A stretch of DNA of 51,651 bases from Candidatus Hinthialibacteria bacterium OLB16 (GCA_001567115.1 LMZT01000121.1:1-51651); one strand, 5' to 3'; counted from the first letter of the stretch, positions 25,360-35,869 are shown. Notes: generated from the sequence alone by a model not told the origin. Numbers and translations: made by a program.

Positions 25360-28300
25360 ATGTCCCGCCCTTGGATAACGATTGATGGAAATGAAGCAGC
25401 TGCTTACACAGCATTTCGAACCAATGAAGTGATCGCCATCTATCCGATTACTCCCTCGTCAGCGATGGGAGAGCTTTCGGATCAGTGGGCGTCAGAGAAG
25501 AAACCCAACATCTGGGGAACCACGCCTGTGGTTGTTGAAATGCAGAGTGAAGGAGGGGCCGCCGGGGCTGTGCATGGCTCCCTTCAGGCCGGTGCGCTGA
25601 CTACTACTTTCACTTCTTCGCAGGGGCTTCTCCTGATGATCCCGAACATGTACAAGATCGCCGGTGAATTGACATCGGCTGTCATCCATGTGGCTGCGCG
25701 TTCCATTGCCGCTCAGGCCCTGTCGATTTTCGGGGATCATCAGGATGTCATGTCGGCACGTTCCACGGGGTTTGCCATGCTGGCAGCCAACTCGGTCCAG
25801 GAAGTCATGGATATGGCCCTGATTGCCCAAGCCTCCACCCTGGAGGCGCGAGTGCCTTTCATCCACTTCTTTGATGGCTTCCGCACCTCCCATGAGGTGG
25901 CGAAAGTCCAGGCTCTTCTGGATGAAGATATGCGTGCGCTGCTGGATGAGGATCTGATCATCGCCCATCGCCAGCGCGCTTTGACCCCCGACCGGCCGGT
26001 CATGCGTGGAACAGCTCAGAATCCGGATGTGTACTTCCAGGCACGCGAAACGGTGAATCCATTTTACCAGGCAGTTCCCGGGATTGTGCAGAAATATCTG
26101 GACCGGCTGGCTGAAAGGGTCGGCCGCAAATATCAGATCTTCGAATATGTCGGCGCTCCCGATGCTGAACGGATTGTCATTGTCATGGGTTCCGGCGCAG
26201 AGACAGTGGAAGAAACAGCCAGGCATCTTGAGGCGCAGGGAGAAAAAATCGGTGTTGTCAAAGTTCGCCTATATCGGCCCTTTGCGGTCGATTCTTTCAT
26301 AAAAATCCTTCCCGCTACGGTCAAGGCAATCGCTGTGCTCGACCGGACCAAAGAGCCTGGTTGTCTCGGCGAACCCCTTTACCTCGATGTAGTCGCTGCT
26401 CTTGCCGAGACCGTGGCGGGAGGGGGTTGCCATCTCAAATCCATGCCCCGGGTTATCGGGGGCCGGTTCGGACTTTCCTCTAAAGAATTCACCCCGGCGA
26501 TGGTGGCGGGAGTTTTCAATGAACTGAAATCCCCCGCTCCGAAAAATCATTTTACCATTGGCATCCGTGATGATGTGACTCATACCAGCCTGGACTATGA
26601 TGAGTCGTTCTCGATTGAACCCGACGACATGGTCCGTGCCCTTTTTTATGGCTTGGGATCGGATGGAACAGTCGGGGCCAACAAGAACTCAGTTAAAATC
26701 ATCGCAGAAGAAACTGGCAATTGTGCCCAGGGCTACTTTGTTTATGACTCCAAAAAGGCTGGCGCAGTCACCATCTCCCACCTGCGATTCGGGCCGCGTC
26801 CGATTCGTGCGCCATACCTGATCTCATCAGCGAACTTTGTCGCCTGCCATCAGTTCGTTTTCCTTGAAAGATACGATGTGCTCAAAGAAGCGGTTGAAGG
26901 AGCGACTTTCCTCCTCAACAGCCCCTTTGGCCCTGATGAAGTCTGGAATCATCTCCCACGCAGCCTTCAGCAGCAGATGATCGATAAAAAGATCCGGTTC
27001 TTCGTTATCGATGCTGTAGATGTCGCCCGCAAGAGTGGCATGGGCGGGCGCATCAACACCATCATGCAGACCTGCTTCTTTGCTGTCAGCGGTGTCCTGC
27101 CACGCGATGAGGCGATTGCCTCGATCAAGTCGTCGATCGAGAAAACCTATGGCAAAAAAGGCGAGGCGGTCGTCAAGAAGAATTTTGATGCAGTCGACAT
27201 GACCCTGGCAAACCTGCATGAGGTCAAGCTGCCGGTGTCTGCAACCAGCTCCATTGAACTGAAGCCGATCGTCCCGCTTGAAGCCCCGGATTTTGTCCAG
27301 CAGGTCACGGCGCCGATTTATGGAGGCCTGGGGGATTCTCTTCCTGTCAGCCTTCTGCCAGTCGATGGCACTTACCCGACTGCGACAACCCAGTGGGAAA
27401 AGAGAAACATCGCCCAGGAAATTCCGGTCTGGGATCCGGAATGGTGCATCCAATGCGCCAAATGCGCGCTGGTGTGCCCCCATGCCGCCATCCGTGTGAA
27501 GGTCTATGATCCAGCAGCGCTGGCCGATGCCCCTCCGGCTTTCCTTTCAGCCGACTGGCGTGGAAACGAATACAAGGGCATGAAGATCACCTACCAGACT
27601 GCAGCGGAAGACTGCACCGGCTGCGGAATCTGCGTGGAAGTCTGCCCGGCCAAGAACAAGCGTGAAACCCAGTTTAAAGCCCTCAACATGAAGCCGCAGC
27701 AGCCACTTCGCGAGCAGGAGCGGACCAACTACGACTTCTTCCTGAAGGTGCCCGACATCGACCGCCGTGGAATCAAGGTGGAGACGATCAAAGGTTCCCA
27801 GCTGCTCCGTCCCCTGTTCGAATACTCCGGAGCCTGCTCCGGATGCGGAGAAACCCCCTACCTCAAACTCGTCAGCCAGCTGTTTGGGGATCGCGCATTG
27901 GTCGCCAATGCAACCGGCTGTTCCTCAATCTATGGAGGCAACCTTCCAACCACCCCATGGGCGCAGGATCAGGATGGGCGTGGGCCGGCCTGGTCCAACT
28001 CACTCTTCGAGGACTGCGCCGAATTCGGGCTTGGTTTCCGCCTCTGCATCGACAAGCTCAATGAACAGGCCTGCGAGCTGGTTCAGAAAATGAGCTCCCA
28101 GATCGGGGATGACCTGGTTACCGCGATTCTCAATGCAGATCAAACCGATGAAACCGGCATTTATGACCAGCGTGAACGGGTCGCCGCCCTCAAGGACAAA
28201 CTGGCGGCTATCAACACCTTTGAGGCCAGGCGCCTTCTGAGCATTGCCGATTACCTCACACGCAAGAGTGTCTGGAGCATTGGTGGGGATGGATGGGCCT

Positions 28301-28938
28301 ATGACATTGGCTTTGGAGGACTCGATCAGGTCATGGCTTCGGGACGGAATGTCAATATCCTCGTCCTCGATACAGAAGTCTATTCCAACACCGGTGGACA
28401 GGCCTCAAAAGCGACTCCCCGCGGGGCAGTCGCCAAATTCGCTGCGGGTGGAAAGCCGACCGGCAAGAAAGACCTGGGCCTGATCGCGATGACTTACGGG
28501 ACAGTTTATGTCGCCCAGGTCGCTATGGGCGCCAATGACACCCAGGTGGTCAAGGCCTTCATCGAAGCGGAGCGCTACGAGGGACCCTCGATCATCATCG
28601 CCTACAGCCACTGTATCGCCCATGGCATCGATATGAGCAAGGGCATGGACTGCCAGAAGAGGGCAGTTCAATGCGGGCACTGGCCCCTTTACCGTTTCAA
28701 TCCGGACCTCAAAGCCAAAGGCCAGAATCCGCTTTCTCTCGATTACCATGAACCAAAGATTCCCGTGTCTGAATACGCATACAATGAGACACGTTACAAA
28801 ATGCTCACCAAGAGCGATCCGGAGGCAGCCGCCTTCCTGATGCAGCAGGCCCAGAAAGATGCAGTTGAACGTTGGCGCTACTACAGTGCATTAGCGTCCA
28901 ATGTCTATGCATCGGGAGAAAATGGTTCTTCTCAATAA
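25360..28938 (+). CDS. nifJ: Pyruvate:ferredoxin (flavodoxin) oxidoreductase, single chain
   Basis: A 1,192-residue homodimeric-type PFOR that oxidises pyruvate with CoA to acetyl-CoA and CO2, reducing ferredoxin. The ATG at 25360 is preferred; a TTG 15 nt upstream lies in the ribosome-binding site (TTGGAG). Domains in order: pyrimidine-binding domain (DGNEAAAYTAFRTNEVIAIYPITPSS), transketolase C-like domain, the gamma-like domain (GLGSDGTVGANKNSVKII), an EKR-like region, two 4Fe-4S clusters (CIQCAKCALVCP and CTGCGICVEVCP), and the thiamine-diphosphate domain with CSGCGETPY, GDGWAYDIGFGG and TEVYSNTGGQ. The fourth Cys of the proximal cluster is probably in SHCIAHG. It starts the energy-metabolism block, with a DHOD-like gene next. 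Confidence 0.97.
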   Translation: MSRPWITIDGNEAAAYTAFRTNEVIAIYPITPSSAMGELSDQWASEKKPNIWGTTPVVVEMQSEGGAAGAVHGSLQAGALTTTFTSSQGLLLMIPNMYKIAGELTSAVIHVAARSIAAQALSIFGDHQDVMSARSTGFAMLAANSVQEVMDMALIAQASTLEARVPFIHFFDGFRTSHEVAKVQALLDEDMRALLDEDLIIAHRQRALTPDRPVMRGTAQNPDVYFQARETVNPFYQAVPGIVQKYLDRLAERVGRKYQIFEYVGAPDAERIVIVMGSGAETVEETARHLEAQGEKIGVVKVRLYRPFAVDSFIKILPATVKAIAVLDRTKEPGCLGEPLYLDVVAALAETVAGGGCHLKSMPRVIGGRFGLSSKEFTPAMVAGVFNELKSPAPKNHFTIGIRDDVTHTSLDYDESFSIEPDDMVRALFYGLGSDGTVGANKNSVKIIAEETGNCAQGYFVYDSKKAGAVTISHLRFGPRPIRAPYLISSANFVACHQFVFLERYDVLKEAVEGATFLLNSPFGPDEVWNHLPRSLQQQMIDKKIRFFVIDAVDVARKSGMGGRINTIMQTCFFAVSGVLPRDEAIASIKSSIEKTYGKKGEAVVKKNFDAVDMTLANLHEVKLPVSATSSIELKPIVPLEAPDFVQQVTAPIYGGLGDSLPVSLLPVDGTYPTATTQWEKRNIAQEIPVWDPEWCIQCAKCALVCPHAAIRVKVYDPAALADAPPAFLSADWRGNEYKGMKITYQTAAEDCTGCGICVEVCPAKNKRETQFKALNMKPQQPLREQERTNYDFFLKVPDIDRRGIKVETIKGSQLLRPLFEYSGACSGCGETPYLKLVSQLFGDRALVANATGCSSIYGGNLPTTPWAQDQDGRGPAWSNSLFEDCAEFGLGFRLCIDKLNEQACELVQKMSSQIGDDLVTAILNADQTDETGIYDQRERVAALKDKLAAINTFEARRLLSIADYLTRKSVWSIGGDGWAYDIGFGGLDQVMASGRNVNILVLDTEVYSNTGGQASKATPRGAVAKFAAGGKPTGKKDLGLIAMTYGTVYVAQVAMGANDTQVVKAFIEAERYEGPSIIIAYSHCIAHGIDMSKGMDCQKRAVQCGHWPLYRFNPDLKAKGQNPLSLDYHEPKIPVSEYAYNETRYKMLTKSDPEAAAFLMQQAQKDAVERWRYYSALASNVYASGENGSSQ

Positions 28939-29046
28939 CCGGGAATTGCGGGGGGATCAGACTGATTCCCTCCCTGGCCAGCAGTAAAACACCGCTGGAT
29001 CCGAAGGCGGCACGAAAGAAAAAGCAAATTCAGGAGGAAACAACCG

Positions 29047-30054
29047 ATGGATCTCTCGACAACATTCATGGGAATCAAATTGAAAAGTCCGCTGGTCCCA
29101 TCTGCTGCTGGGCCGCTTTCCAAAGAAATCGGGATGATGCGTTCCCTGGAGGATGCTGGAGCCTCAGCGATCGTGATGTACTCCCTCTTTGAGGAACAGA
29201 TTCGCCATGAGGCGGCGGAACTTGACCACTACCTGGACCGTTCCACCTATGCCCATGCCGAGGCATTGACCTACTTCCCCGACCTGGGCCAGTACAACCT
29301 TGGGCCGGATGAATACCTGAATCACCTCAGCAAAGCCAAGGAAGCACTGGATATTCCGGTGATCGGCAGCCTGAATGGCGTATCAGTCGGTGGCTGGACC
29401 GATTATGCCACAAAAATCGAGCAGGCTGGTGCGGATGGCCTGGAGATCAACCTGTATTTCATCCCCGCCAACCCCGAACTTTCCGGCTTGGATGTCGAGC
29501 AGCTTTATGTGGATGTGCTCACCGAAATCAAAAAGGCGGTGAAGATCCCGGTCACCATGAAGCTGAGCCCCTATTTCAGCTCGCTTTACTCCATGGCCAG
29601 AAAACTCGAACAGGCGGGCGCCAATGGATTGACTCTGTTCAACCGTTTTTATCAGCCTGATATCGATCTCGAGGAACTGACTGTCAAACCCCACCTGCTG
29701 CTTTCATCCAACTATGAAATGCGCCTGCCGCTTCGCTGGATCGCGATCCTGTATGGCAATGTGAAAATGAGCCTCGCAGCCACCAGCGGAATCACCGATG
29801 GGCTTTCTGTCCTCAAGATGCTCATGGTGGGCGCGGATGTCACCATGGTCTGCTCGGAAATTCTCCGCCATGGTCCACACCGCCTCGCTGAAATCGAAAC
29901 CGAAGTCCGCCAGTGGATGGAAGAACATGAATACGAATCCGTGGACATGATGAAGGGGAGCATCAGCCAGAAGTCCTGTGCGGAACCGGCTGCATTTGAG
30001 CGCGCCAACTACATGAAAACACTCCAGAGTTTCGACCGCTACAGGTTGGCGTAA
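29047..30054 (+). CDS. Dihydroorotate-dehydrogenase-like flavoprotein
   Basis: A 335-residue TIM-barrel FMN protein related to class 1 dihydroorotate dehydrogenase. Visible features: the N-terminal MDLSTTFMGIKLKSPLVPSA opening, GADGLEINLYF, IPVTMKLSPYFSS with the FMN-binding Lys, and the phosphate-binding region LAATSGITDGLSVLKMLMVGADVTMV. It is of the DHOD-like clade often seen next to nifJ, not a PyrD that would serve pyrimidine synthesis, and it lacks an obvious catalytic Cys or Ser loop. It lies 108 nt after the PFOR gene with AGGAGG before its ATG. The reaction is unknown; its position suggests an electron-transfer or redox step linked to PFOR. Confidence 0.75.
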   Translation: MDLSTTFMGIKLKSPLVPSAAGPLSKEIGMMRSLEDAGASAIVMYSLFEEQIRHEAAELDHYLDRSTYAHAEALTYFPDLGQYNLGPDEYLNHLSKAKEALDIPVIGSLNGVSVGGWTDYATKIEQAGADGLEINLYFIPANPELSGLDVEQLYVDVLTEIKKAVKIPVTMKLSPYFSSLYSMARKLEQAGANGLTLFNRFYQPDIDLEELTVKPHLLLSSNYEMRLPLRWIAILYGNVKMSLAATSGITDGLSVLKMLMVGADVTMVCSEILRHGPHRLAEIETEVRQWMEEHEYESVDMMKGSISQKSCAEPAAFERANYMKTLQSFDRYRLA

Positions 30055-30168
30055 GAGCACATACAGATCTTTATCATTCAGTATTGTTTTGGGACTCCCC
30101 TGAGTGGGAGACAGGGTTTCTTTGCCAATAATGCCGCCTGTGGACGGCCGAAATTAAAGGAGCCTTAA

Positions 30169-30670
30169 ATGATTCTAGCCCCGGAAAAAAATTCCTTTCC
30201 CATCCGATGACAAGCGCTGGCGTCTGGTGGCAACCACCATGCGCCGCCTTGGCTACAAACCCCATGCCCTGATCGAAGCTCTGCACACTGTTCAGGAGAC
30301 TTTCGGCTATATCGATGAGGATGCCCTCAAGTACCTCTCACGCGCCCTGCGGATCCCCCTGAGCCAGGTTTATGGAGTCGCCACCTTCTACCATTACTTC
30401 AGCATGAAGCCCCAGGGGAAGCATACCTGCGTGGTCTGCATGGGAACTGCCTGCTACATCAAAGGCACCGGCCAAATCCTGAACAACCTCGAGAATGCCT
30501 ATTCCATCAAGGCTGGTGAGACCACACCCGATGGCGGCCTTTCCCTGCTGACAGCACGCTGCCTGGGGGCTTGCGGGATCGCCCCCGCAGTGGTTCTTGA
30601 TGGAGTCGTTATCGGTCATGCCGACCCCGCGCACTTCAACGCCCGTGTTGAGGAGAAACTCAAACAATGA
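30169..30670 (+). CDS. hoxE: Bidirectional hydrogenase subunit HoxE (NuoE-like), frameshifted near start
   Basis: A [2Fe-2S] subunit of the diaphorase part of NAD-linked [NiFe] hydrogenase. The thioredoxin-like domain carries four cysteines, [10 protein letters not shown] and CLGACGIAP. The body reads from about 30191 in one frame. The natural start is an ATG at 30169, preceded by AAAGGAG (30156-30162), in the neighbouring frame: MILAPEK, then [24 protein letters not shown]. Removing one A from the A7 run at 30185-30191 joins them into 166 residues, close to the usual HoxE length. Without the repair a GTG at 30227 could be used, but it lacks a ribosome-binding site. The stop overlaps the hoxF start (ATGA). 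Confidence 0.85.
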
Positions 30671-32274
30671 CAACCGATGAACTTCAACAGATATCCACGA
30701 TCGAACAGGAAACCCAGGGGCAGTACCAGCACCATGTCTGTGTCTGTGTCGCAGCCGGCTGCCTCTCCTCTCAAGCGGATGTGGTGCAGGAATCTCTGGC
30801 CAAAGAAATCGAGCGCCAGGGCATGGGAGATAAATGCCACATCAAAGGTGTTGGGTGCATGGGCCTTTGTTCGAGAGGCCCCCTGGTTTCTGTCGACCCT
30901 GAAGGGGTTCTCTATCAGAATGTAAAGCCCTCCGATTCCGCCGAGATTATCGAGAGCCTTGGCAAAGAGAAAGTCAGCCGCCTGGAATGCTCCACAGAAA
31001 TTCCCTTCTTTCAGCATCAGAAAAAAATTGTTCTTGAAAATTCAGGCCTCATCGATCCCAACCGCATCGAAGAATACATCGCTGTCGGCGGTTATGGCTC
31101 TCTGGTCACCTGTCTGACTGAAATGACCCCCTCCGAGGTGATCGATGAAATCATAAAAAGCGGGCTGAGAGGGCGTGGCGGAGCCGGATATCCGACAGGC
31201 CTGAAATGGAGCATGGTTGCCAAATCCCGTCCGGGGCACAACGGCAAGTACATCGTCTGCAATGCCGATGAAGGAGACCCGGGCGCCTTCATGGATCGCA
31301 GTGTGCTCGAAAGCGATCCCCACCGCATTATCGAAGGCATGACCATTGCCGCCTATGCGGTCGGGGCCACCAATGGCTATATCTATGTCCGGGCTGAATA
31401 CCCGCTGGCCATCAAACGGCTGAGGAATGCCATCCGTCAGGCCTCACGCCTCGGCCTCCTGGGAAATGAAATCTGTGGAACTCCGCATCGTTTCAATATC
31501 GAACTCCGCCTCGGGGCGGGAGCTTTTGTCTGCGGAGAGGAAACCGCTCTGCTGGCATCCATCGAGGGCAAGCGTGGCACCCCGCGCCCACGGCCCCCAT
31601 TCCCTGCTGAATCCGGCCTCTGGGAGGCGCCGACACTGATCAATAATGTCGAGACCTTCGCCAATATCGCCACGGTTATCCGCAATGGCAGTTCGTGGTT
31701 TTCGGCTATCGGAACTGAAAAAAGCAAGGGGACCAAAGTCTTCGCCCTGGCTGGCCGGGTTGAAAACACCGGCCTGATCGAGGTTCCGATGGGAATCACC
31801 TTGCGCGAAATCATTTTCGAAATTGGCGGAGGCATTCCCGGCGGAGCCAGATTCAAGGCAGTCCAGACCGGTGGCCCATCCGGAGGCTGCATTCCTGAGA
31901 ATTTCCTCGATGCCCCTGTCGATTATGAGTCCCTGAACCGCCTCGGATCCATTATGGGATCGGGAGGCATGATCGTGATGGATGAAACCTCCAATATGGT
32001 GGATGTCGCCAAATTCTTCATGGACTTCAGCCGTTCGGAGTCCTGCGGCAAATGCACTCCCTGCCGGGTCGGGACCGCGGTCATGTATGACCTGCTGGCG
32101 CGGATCACGGATGGGGAGGGGCGTGAACAGGATCTGTCGATGCTCGAAGAGCTGTGCGATCTGGTTAAGAACACCAGTTTGTGCGGCCTCGGCCAGACCG
32201 CTCCGAACCCGGTCTTGAGCACCCTGCGGTACTTCCGCGAGGAATATAACCACCAGCTGGTTTCCAGCGAATGA
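30667..32274 (+). CDS. hoxF: Bidirectional hydrogenase subunit HoxF (NuoF-like)
   Basis: A 535-residue NADH-binding subunit with FMN and iron-sulfur centres, catalysing electron exchange with NAD(H). Order: an N-terminal thioredoxin-like [2Fe-2S] domain (about 20-110, CVAAGC and CMGLC), the Rossmann-like FMN/NADH domain with [13 protein letters not shown] and [13 protein letters not shown], a soluble ligand-binding beta-grasp region, and the C-terminal 4Fe-4S motif SCGKCTPCR with a fourth Cys in TSLCGLG. The length matches cyanobacterial HoxF rather than the NuoE-HoxF fusions of Cupriavidus. It is translationally coupled to hoxE, with hoxU 35 nt downstream. Confidence 0.93.
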   Translation: MTTDELQQISTIEQETQGQYQHHVCVCVAAGCLSSQADVVQESLAKEIERQGMGDKCHIKGVGCMGLCSRGPLVSVDPEGVLYQNVKPSDSAEIIESLGKEKVSRLECSTEIPFFQHQKKIVLENSGLIDPNRIEEYIAVGGYGSLVTCLTEMTPSEVIDEIIKSGLRGRGGAGYPTGLKWSMVAKSRPGHNGKYIVCNADEGDPGAFMDRSVLESDPHRIIEGMTIAAYAVGATNGYIYVRAEYPLAIKRLRNAIRQASRLGLLGNEICGTPHRFNIELRLGAGAFVCGEETALLASIEGKRGTPRPRPPFPAESGLWEAPTLINNVETFANIATVIRNGSSWFSAIGTEKSKGTKVFALAGRVENTGLIEVPMGITLREIIFEIGGGIPGGARFKAVQTGGPSGGCIPENFLDAPVDYESLNRLGSIMGSGGMIVMDETSNMVDVAKFFMDFSRSESCGKCTPCRVGTAVMYDLLARITDGEGREQDLSMLEELCDLVKNTSLCGLGQTAPNPVLSTLRYFREEYNHQLVSSE

Positions 32275-32309
32275 GGCTGTCGAGGGAATTGAAACATGGA
32301 GCCTGAATC

Positions 32310-33032
32310 ATGAGCCCGAATGTTCGAGTAAAAACACTCAAAATCGACGGAAAAGATGTCAGCGCCCGTGAGGATCAGACCATCCTCTCGGTAGCGCGGG
32401 AAAATGACATCTTCATTCCCACCCTCTGCCAAATGGATGGGCTGACATCGGTGGGCGCCTGCCGCCTCTGCCTGGTGGAAATCAAGGGATCCGCGAAACT
32501 GCAGGCTGCCTGTGTCACTGAAGTCCAGGAGGGAATGGAAGTCGTCACCGACTCGGAGCGCCTGCACAGCTATCGCAAAATGCTGATCGAGCTGCTGTTC
32601 GTTGCCCGCAATCACATCTGCTCGGTGTGTGTGTCCAATGGCCACTGTGAACTTCAGTCGCTGGCCCAGCGGCTCGGCATTACACATATCCATTTTCCGT
32701 TCCGTTACCCGAAACTGGCTGTCGACCTTTCACATGACCGGTTCGGGATGGATAACAACCGGTGCATCCGTTGCGGGCGCTGTGTGCGGGTCTGTGATGA
32801 AATTGAGGGCGCGCATACCTGGGACCTGATGGGCCGTGGAGATGCCTCTCAGATCGTCTGCGACCTCAATCAGCCCTGGGGGTCCTCCGAAACCTGCACC
32901 TCCTGCGGAAAATGTGTCCATGTCTGCCCCACCGGCGCACTTTTCGAAAAAGGAAAGTCTTCTTCCGAAATGTCCAAACGACAGGAATTCCTGCCCTACC
33001 TCACTCTCATGCGTGGAGACCACAATGAGTAA
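32310..33032 (+). CDS. hoxU: Bidirectional hydrogenase subunit HoxU (NuoG-like)
   Basis: A 240-residue iron-sulfur subunit joining the diaphorase to the hydrogenase part. It has the ferredoxin-like [2Fe-2S] site ([17 protein letters not shown] plus a later Cys in AACVTE), the His/Cys 4Fe-4S region ([14 protein letters not shown]), and two 4Fe-4S ferredoxin repeats ([13 protein letters not shown] and [12 protein letters not shown]). The order and length are those of HoxU. Its last 8 nt overlap the start of hoxY, implying coupled translation and matched amounts of the two. Confidence 0.93.
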   Translation: MSPNVRVKTLKIDGKDVSAREDQTILSVARENDIFIPTLCQMDGLTSVGACRLCLVEIKGSAKLQAACVTEVQEGMEVVTDSERLHSYRKMLIELLFVARNHICSVCVSNGHCELQSLAQRLGITHIHFPFRYPKLAVDLSHDRFGMDNNRCIRCGRCVRVCDEIEGAHTWDLMGRGDASQIVCDLNQPWGSSETCTSCGKCVHVCPTGALFEKGKSSSEMSKRQEFLPYLTLMRGDHNE

Positions 33033-33558
33033 GAAAACCCTTGCCACTGTCTGGCTGGATGGCTGCTCAGGCTGCCACATGTCTTTCCTTGATCTGGATG
33101 AACGCCTGGTGGGGATCCTGGACAAAGCCGACCTTGTCTACAGCCCGCTGGTGGATATAAAAAAATTTCCGGACATGGTCGATATCGCCCTGATCGAAGG
33201 AGCTGTCAGCAGCAATGAAGACCAGGAGAAGGTCCGCAATATCCGCAGGCACACACGGTGCCTGGTTTCACTGGGGGATTGTGCAGTCAACTCGAATGTT
33301 CCCGGAATGCGGAACTACTTCAAGGTTGAGGAACTGTTCAATCGGGGGTATTTCGAGAATGCCACCCGAAATCCGAGGGTCCCGGATGTGGGCCTGCCGC
33401 AGCTTTTGAAACGGGCCTGCCCGGTGCATGAGGTAGTCCAGGTGGATTTCTTCATTCCCGGGTGCCCGCCCTCAGCGGATGCCATCCACTTCGTTCTCAA
33501 TGAACTTCTCGATGATCGAATTCCGGATATCAGCCAGTTGACACGCTTTGGTGCTTGA
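33025..33558 (+). CDS. hoxY: [NiFe] hydrogenase small subunit HoxY
   Basis: A 177-residue cytoplasmic small subunit of the group 3d type. The ATG at 33025 lies within the end of hoxU; earlier starts in this frame lie inside hoxU and are shadows. It carries the proximal 4Fe-4S cluster ligands Cys14 and Cys17 in [24 protein letters not shown], and [10 protein letters not shown]. It lacks a Tat signal and the extra medial and distal clusters of membrane-bound enzymes, as expected for HoxY. It passes electrons between HoxU and the HoxH active site. hoxH begins 15 nt downstream. Confidence 0.93.
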   Translation: MSKKTLATVWLDGCSGCHMSFLDLDERLVGILDKADLVYSPLVDIKKFPDMVDIALIEGAVSSNEDQEKVRNIRRHTRCLVSLGDCAVNSNVPGMRNYFKVEELFNRGYFENATRNPRVPDVGLPQLLKRACPVHEVVQVDFFIPGCPPSADAIHFVLNELLDDRIPDISQLTRFGA

Positions 33559-33573
33559 AAGAGGTCCGATAAC

Positions 33574-35001
33574 ATGAACCGACAAATCGTTATTGATCCC
33601 GTCACACGGATCGAAGGCCACGGAAAAATCACGATTCACCTCGATGAAGACGGGCAGGTGGAAAATGCGGTCTTTGCGGTGACACAGTTCAGAGGCTTCG
33701 AGAAGATCTGTGAAGGACGCCCCTTCCGTGAGATGCCCTCGCTGATGGCCCGCATCTGCGGTATCTGTCCTGTGTCACATCTGATTGCATCAGCCAAGGC
33801 GTGTGATGAACTTCTGGCAGTGCGCATTCCGCCAACAGCCGCCAACCTGCGCAAGGTCATGAATATCGCCCAGATTGTCCAATCCCATGCACTGAGCTTT
33901 TTCCATCTGGCTTCGCCCGACCTGCTGCTAGGAATGGATGCGGATCCGGCCCAGCGCAATATCGTCGGAGTGTTGAAGAATAATCCCGAACTGGCTCGAG
34001 GTGGCATCCGCCTTCGCCAGTTTGGCCAGCAGATCATCGAATGGCTGGGCGGAAAGCGCATCCATCCCTCCTGGGTGGTTCCGGGCGGGGTCAATGGACC
34101 TCTGACCGCCGAACTTCGTGACCGGATTCTCGCGACTGTTCCAGAAGCCCTCGATATTATCCAGAAGACACTGAACTGGTTCAAACGGACACTTGCCCGA
34201 TATAACGAGGAGATCCGCACCTTCGCCAATTTCCCCAGCCTGTTCATGGGGCTGGTATCCAGGGACAAGGAGCTCGAGTTCTATGATGGCTCTATCAGGA
34301 TCCTTGGTGCCGGCGGCAACATCCTAGCGGATAATCTCGACCCGGCCAGATACACGGAATTCATCGGCGAATCGGTCGAAGAGTTCAGTTACCTCAAATC
34401 ACCGTTCTATGAGCCTCTGGGATATCCCAATGGGATGTACCGGGTCGGGCCTCTGGCAAGGCTGAATATCATCGACCGGGCCGGAACTCCTCTGGCCGAT
34501 CAGGAACTGGCTGAATTCCGCACGCTTGAACGAGGGGCGGTGCTGTCATCCTTTCACTACCACTATGCGCGCCTGATCGAGATTCTTCATGGCATTGAAA
34601 AAATCGAAATGATCCTGAATGACAAGGAGATCCTGAGCAGCCATGTGCGTGCCCTGGCGCGCCCGAATGCCTTTGAGGGAGTCGGTGTTTCCGAGGCTCC
34701 CCGTGGAACCCTGATGCACCACTACAAAATCGATGAGGATGGCCTCATGGTCTGGGCCAACCTGATCATCGCCACCGGCCATAACAATCTCGCCATGAAC
34801 CGTGGAGTCCTCCAGGTCGCCAAACATTTCGTCGATGGCCGGAAACTCCAGGAAGGGATGCTGAATCGGGTCGAGGCGGTTATTCGCGCTTATGATCCCT
34901 GCCTGAGCTGTTCCACCCATGCCCTGGGCAAAATGCCGCTTCTGATCGAACTGGTCGAACCGGATGGACGCATTGTGGATGAACTGAGGCGGGAAAAATG
35001 A
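33574..35001 (+). CDS. hoxH: [NiFe] hydrogenase large subunit HoxH
   Basis: A 475-residue catalytic subunit holding the Ni-Fe(CN)2CO centre. Both metal-binding motifs are intact: [10 protein letters not shown] (Cys62, Cys65) and DPCLSCSTH (Cys443, Cys446, His449). A 26-residue tail after His449 (starting [11 protein letters not shown]) should be removed by the maturation protease encoded next. The tail shows that nickel insertion is proofread as in other [NiFe] enzymes. Similarity to HoxH and operon order hoxEFUYH indicate the bidirectional NAD-linked group 3d enzyme, which in fermenters usually makes H2 to discard NADH electrons. The stop overlaps hoxW by 4 bp. Confidence 0.95.
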   Translation: MNRQIVIDPVTRIEGHGKITIHLDEDGQVENAVFAVTQFRGFEKICEGRPFREMPSLMARICGICPVSHLIASAKACDELLAVRIPPTAANLRKVMNIAQIVQSHALSFFHLASPDLLLGMDADPAQRNIVGVLKNNPELARGGIRLRQFGQQIIEWLGGKRIHPSWVVPGGVNGPLTAELRDRILATVPEALDIIQKTLNWFKRTLARYNEEIRTFANFPSLFMGLVSRDKELEFYDGSIRILGAGGNILADNLDPARYTEFIGESVEEFSYLKSPFYEPLGYPNGMYRVGPLARLNIIDRAGTPLADQELAEFRTLERGAVLSSFHYHYARLIEILHGIEKIEMILNDKEILSSHVRALARPNAFEGVGVSEAPRGTLMHHYKIDEDGLMVWANLIIATGHNNLAMNRGVLQVAKHFVDGRKLQEGMLNRVEAVIRAYDPCLSCSTHALGKMPLLIELVEPDGRIVDELRREK

Positions 35002-35507
35002 ACCGGGTCCTGGTGATCGGATTTGGCAATCCGCTGCGTGGGGATGATGGATTTGGCTGGGAGGTTGCCGGGCAGCTCGAGAGAAGGCTGTCACAGGAAT
35101 CTTCAGTCCATATTCTGACTCCCATTCAGCTGGCTCCGGAGCTGGCTGAGACCCTGACCCGGTATGATCATGTATTTTTCGTCGATGCCGCGCTCGGAGA
35201 TCAACCAGGACGATTGATTCTGACCGAAATCGCCGAAGGGAATCTCGACAGCGGTTTTACCCACCATCTGGATCCCCAGGCGCTTCTGGCTTCCGCCCGA
35301 ATCCTGTTCGGAGCTCAGCCAAGAGGCCGCATCCTGACAGTCGATGGATTGAATTTCGAACTGGGACAGGGCCTTTCCGATCCGATCACGCGAGCACTTC
35401 CTGAGGCGGTTCACCTGCTTGAAAAAGAGATCGAAAAAATCCTGGGCGATGACCCTGAGGCACAGGCCTTCGCTCAGACAAACATGGAGGTGGAGTCCGA
35501 TGCATGA
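34998..35507 (+). CDS. hoxW: Hydrogenase maturation endopeptidase HoxW/HycI family
   Basis: A 169-residue protease that clips the C-terminal tail of HoxH once nickel is in place. The family motif [13 protein letters not shown] (residues 8-20) includes the nickel-sensing acid in GNPLRGDD. The second metal-binding acid is in [11 protein letters not shown] (about 60-70), and [10 protein letters not shown] has the conserved His near residue 90. The ATG overlaps the hoxH stop (ATGA), and hypA follows with an 8-nt overlap. The C terminus is about 15 residues longer than usual and acidic. Confidence 0.9.
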   Translation: MNRVLVIGFGNPLRGDDGFGWEVAGQLERRLSQESSVHILTPIQLAPELAETLTRYDHVFFVDAALGDQPGRLILTEIAEGNLDSGFTHHLDPQALLASARILFGAQPRGRILTVDGLNFELGQGLSDPITRALPEAVHLLEKEIEKILGDDPEAQAFAQTNMEVESDA

Positions 35508-35847
35508 GTTTTCGATTGTGGAAGCTCTGGTTCAACGCATTCTGAGTGAGGTCCGGAAGCAGGGGGATCCCAGGGTGGATGCCATTCATTTCCGTCGTGG
35601 CAGTGCCTTCTCGGAACCGGCTCTGGTTCAGGCCTTTGAAGTCCTTGCCAGGGATACACCTTTGGAAAAGGCACGCCTGGAAATCGAGATTCTGAATCGC
35701 GATTTCACCTGCCCGAGGTGCGGCCACAGCCAGGTGGTCCAGAGTGATGACCTGGTCGGCCACATGTTTGTCTGTCCGGGATGTGGTTATGTGGAAGAGA
35801 TCGATGAGGCTCATGATCTCGAGCTGCTCTCGGTAAGGGTTGCTTGA
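35500..35847 (+). CDS. hypA: Hydrogenase nickel incorporation protein HypA
   Basis: A 115-residue nickel chaperone. The start is at MHE, where His2 is the nickel ligand; the motif requires this exact start, so the longer frame upstream is discounted. The zinc site is Cys71/Cys74 and Cys92/Cys95 (CPRCGH and CPGCGY). HypA works with the GTPase HypB to load nickel into HoxH. hypB, hypC, hypD and hypE are not in this window, so other maturation genes must lie elsewhere. It overlaps hoxW by 8 nt and closes the operon. Confidence 0.93.
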   Translation: MHEFSIVEALVQRILSEVRKQGDPRVDAIHFRRGSAFSEPALVQAFEVLARDTPLEKARLEIEILNRDFTCPRCGHSQVVQSDDLVGHMFVCPGCGYVEEIDEAHDLELLSVRVA

Positions 35848-35869
35848 GCAGCGGGAATAACAGTAAAAT
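35840..35869 (+). promoter_or_regulatory. Possible promoter for the acyl-CoA synthetase/GNAT gene
   Basis: TTGCTT (35840-35845), an 18-nt spacer and TAAAAT (35864-35869). The -10 is good and the -35 poor. It overlaps the hypA stop. Confidence 0.3.

Noticed and set aside
31444-32253. Minus-strand frame of 269 codons
   Set aside because: Antisense shadow of hoxF.
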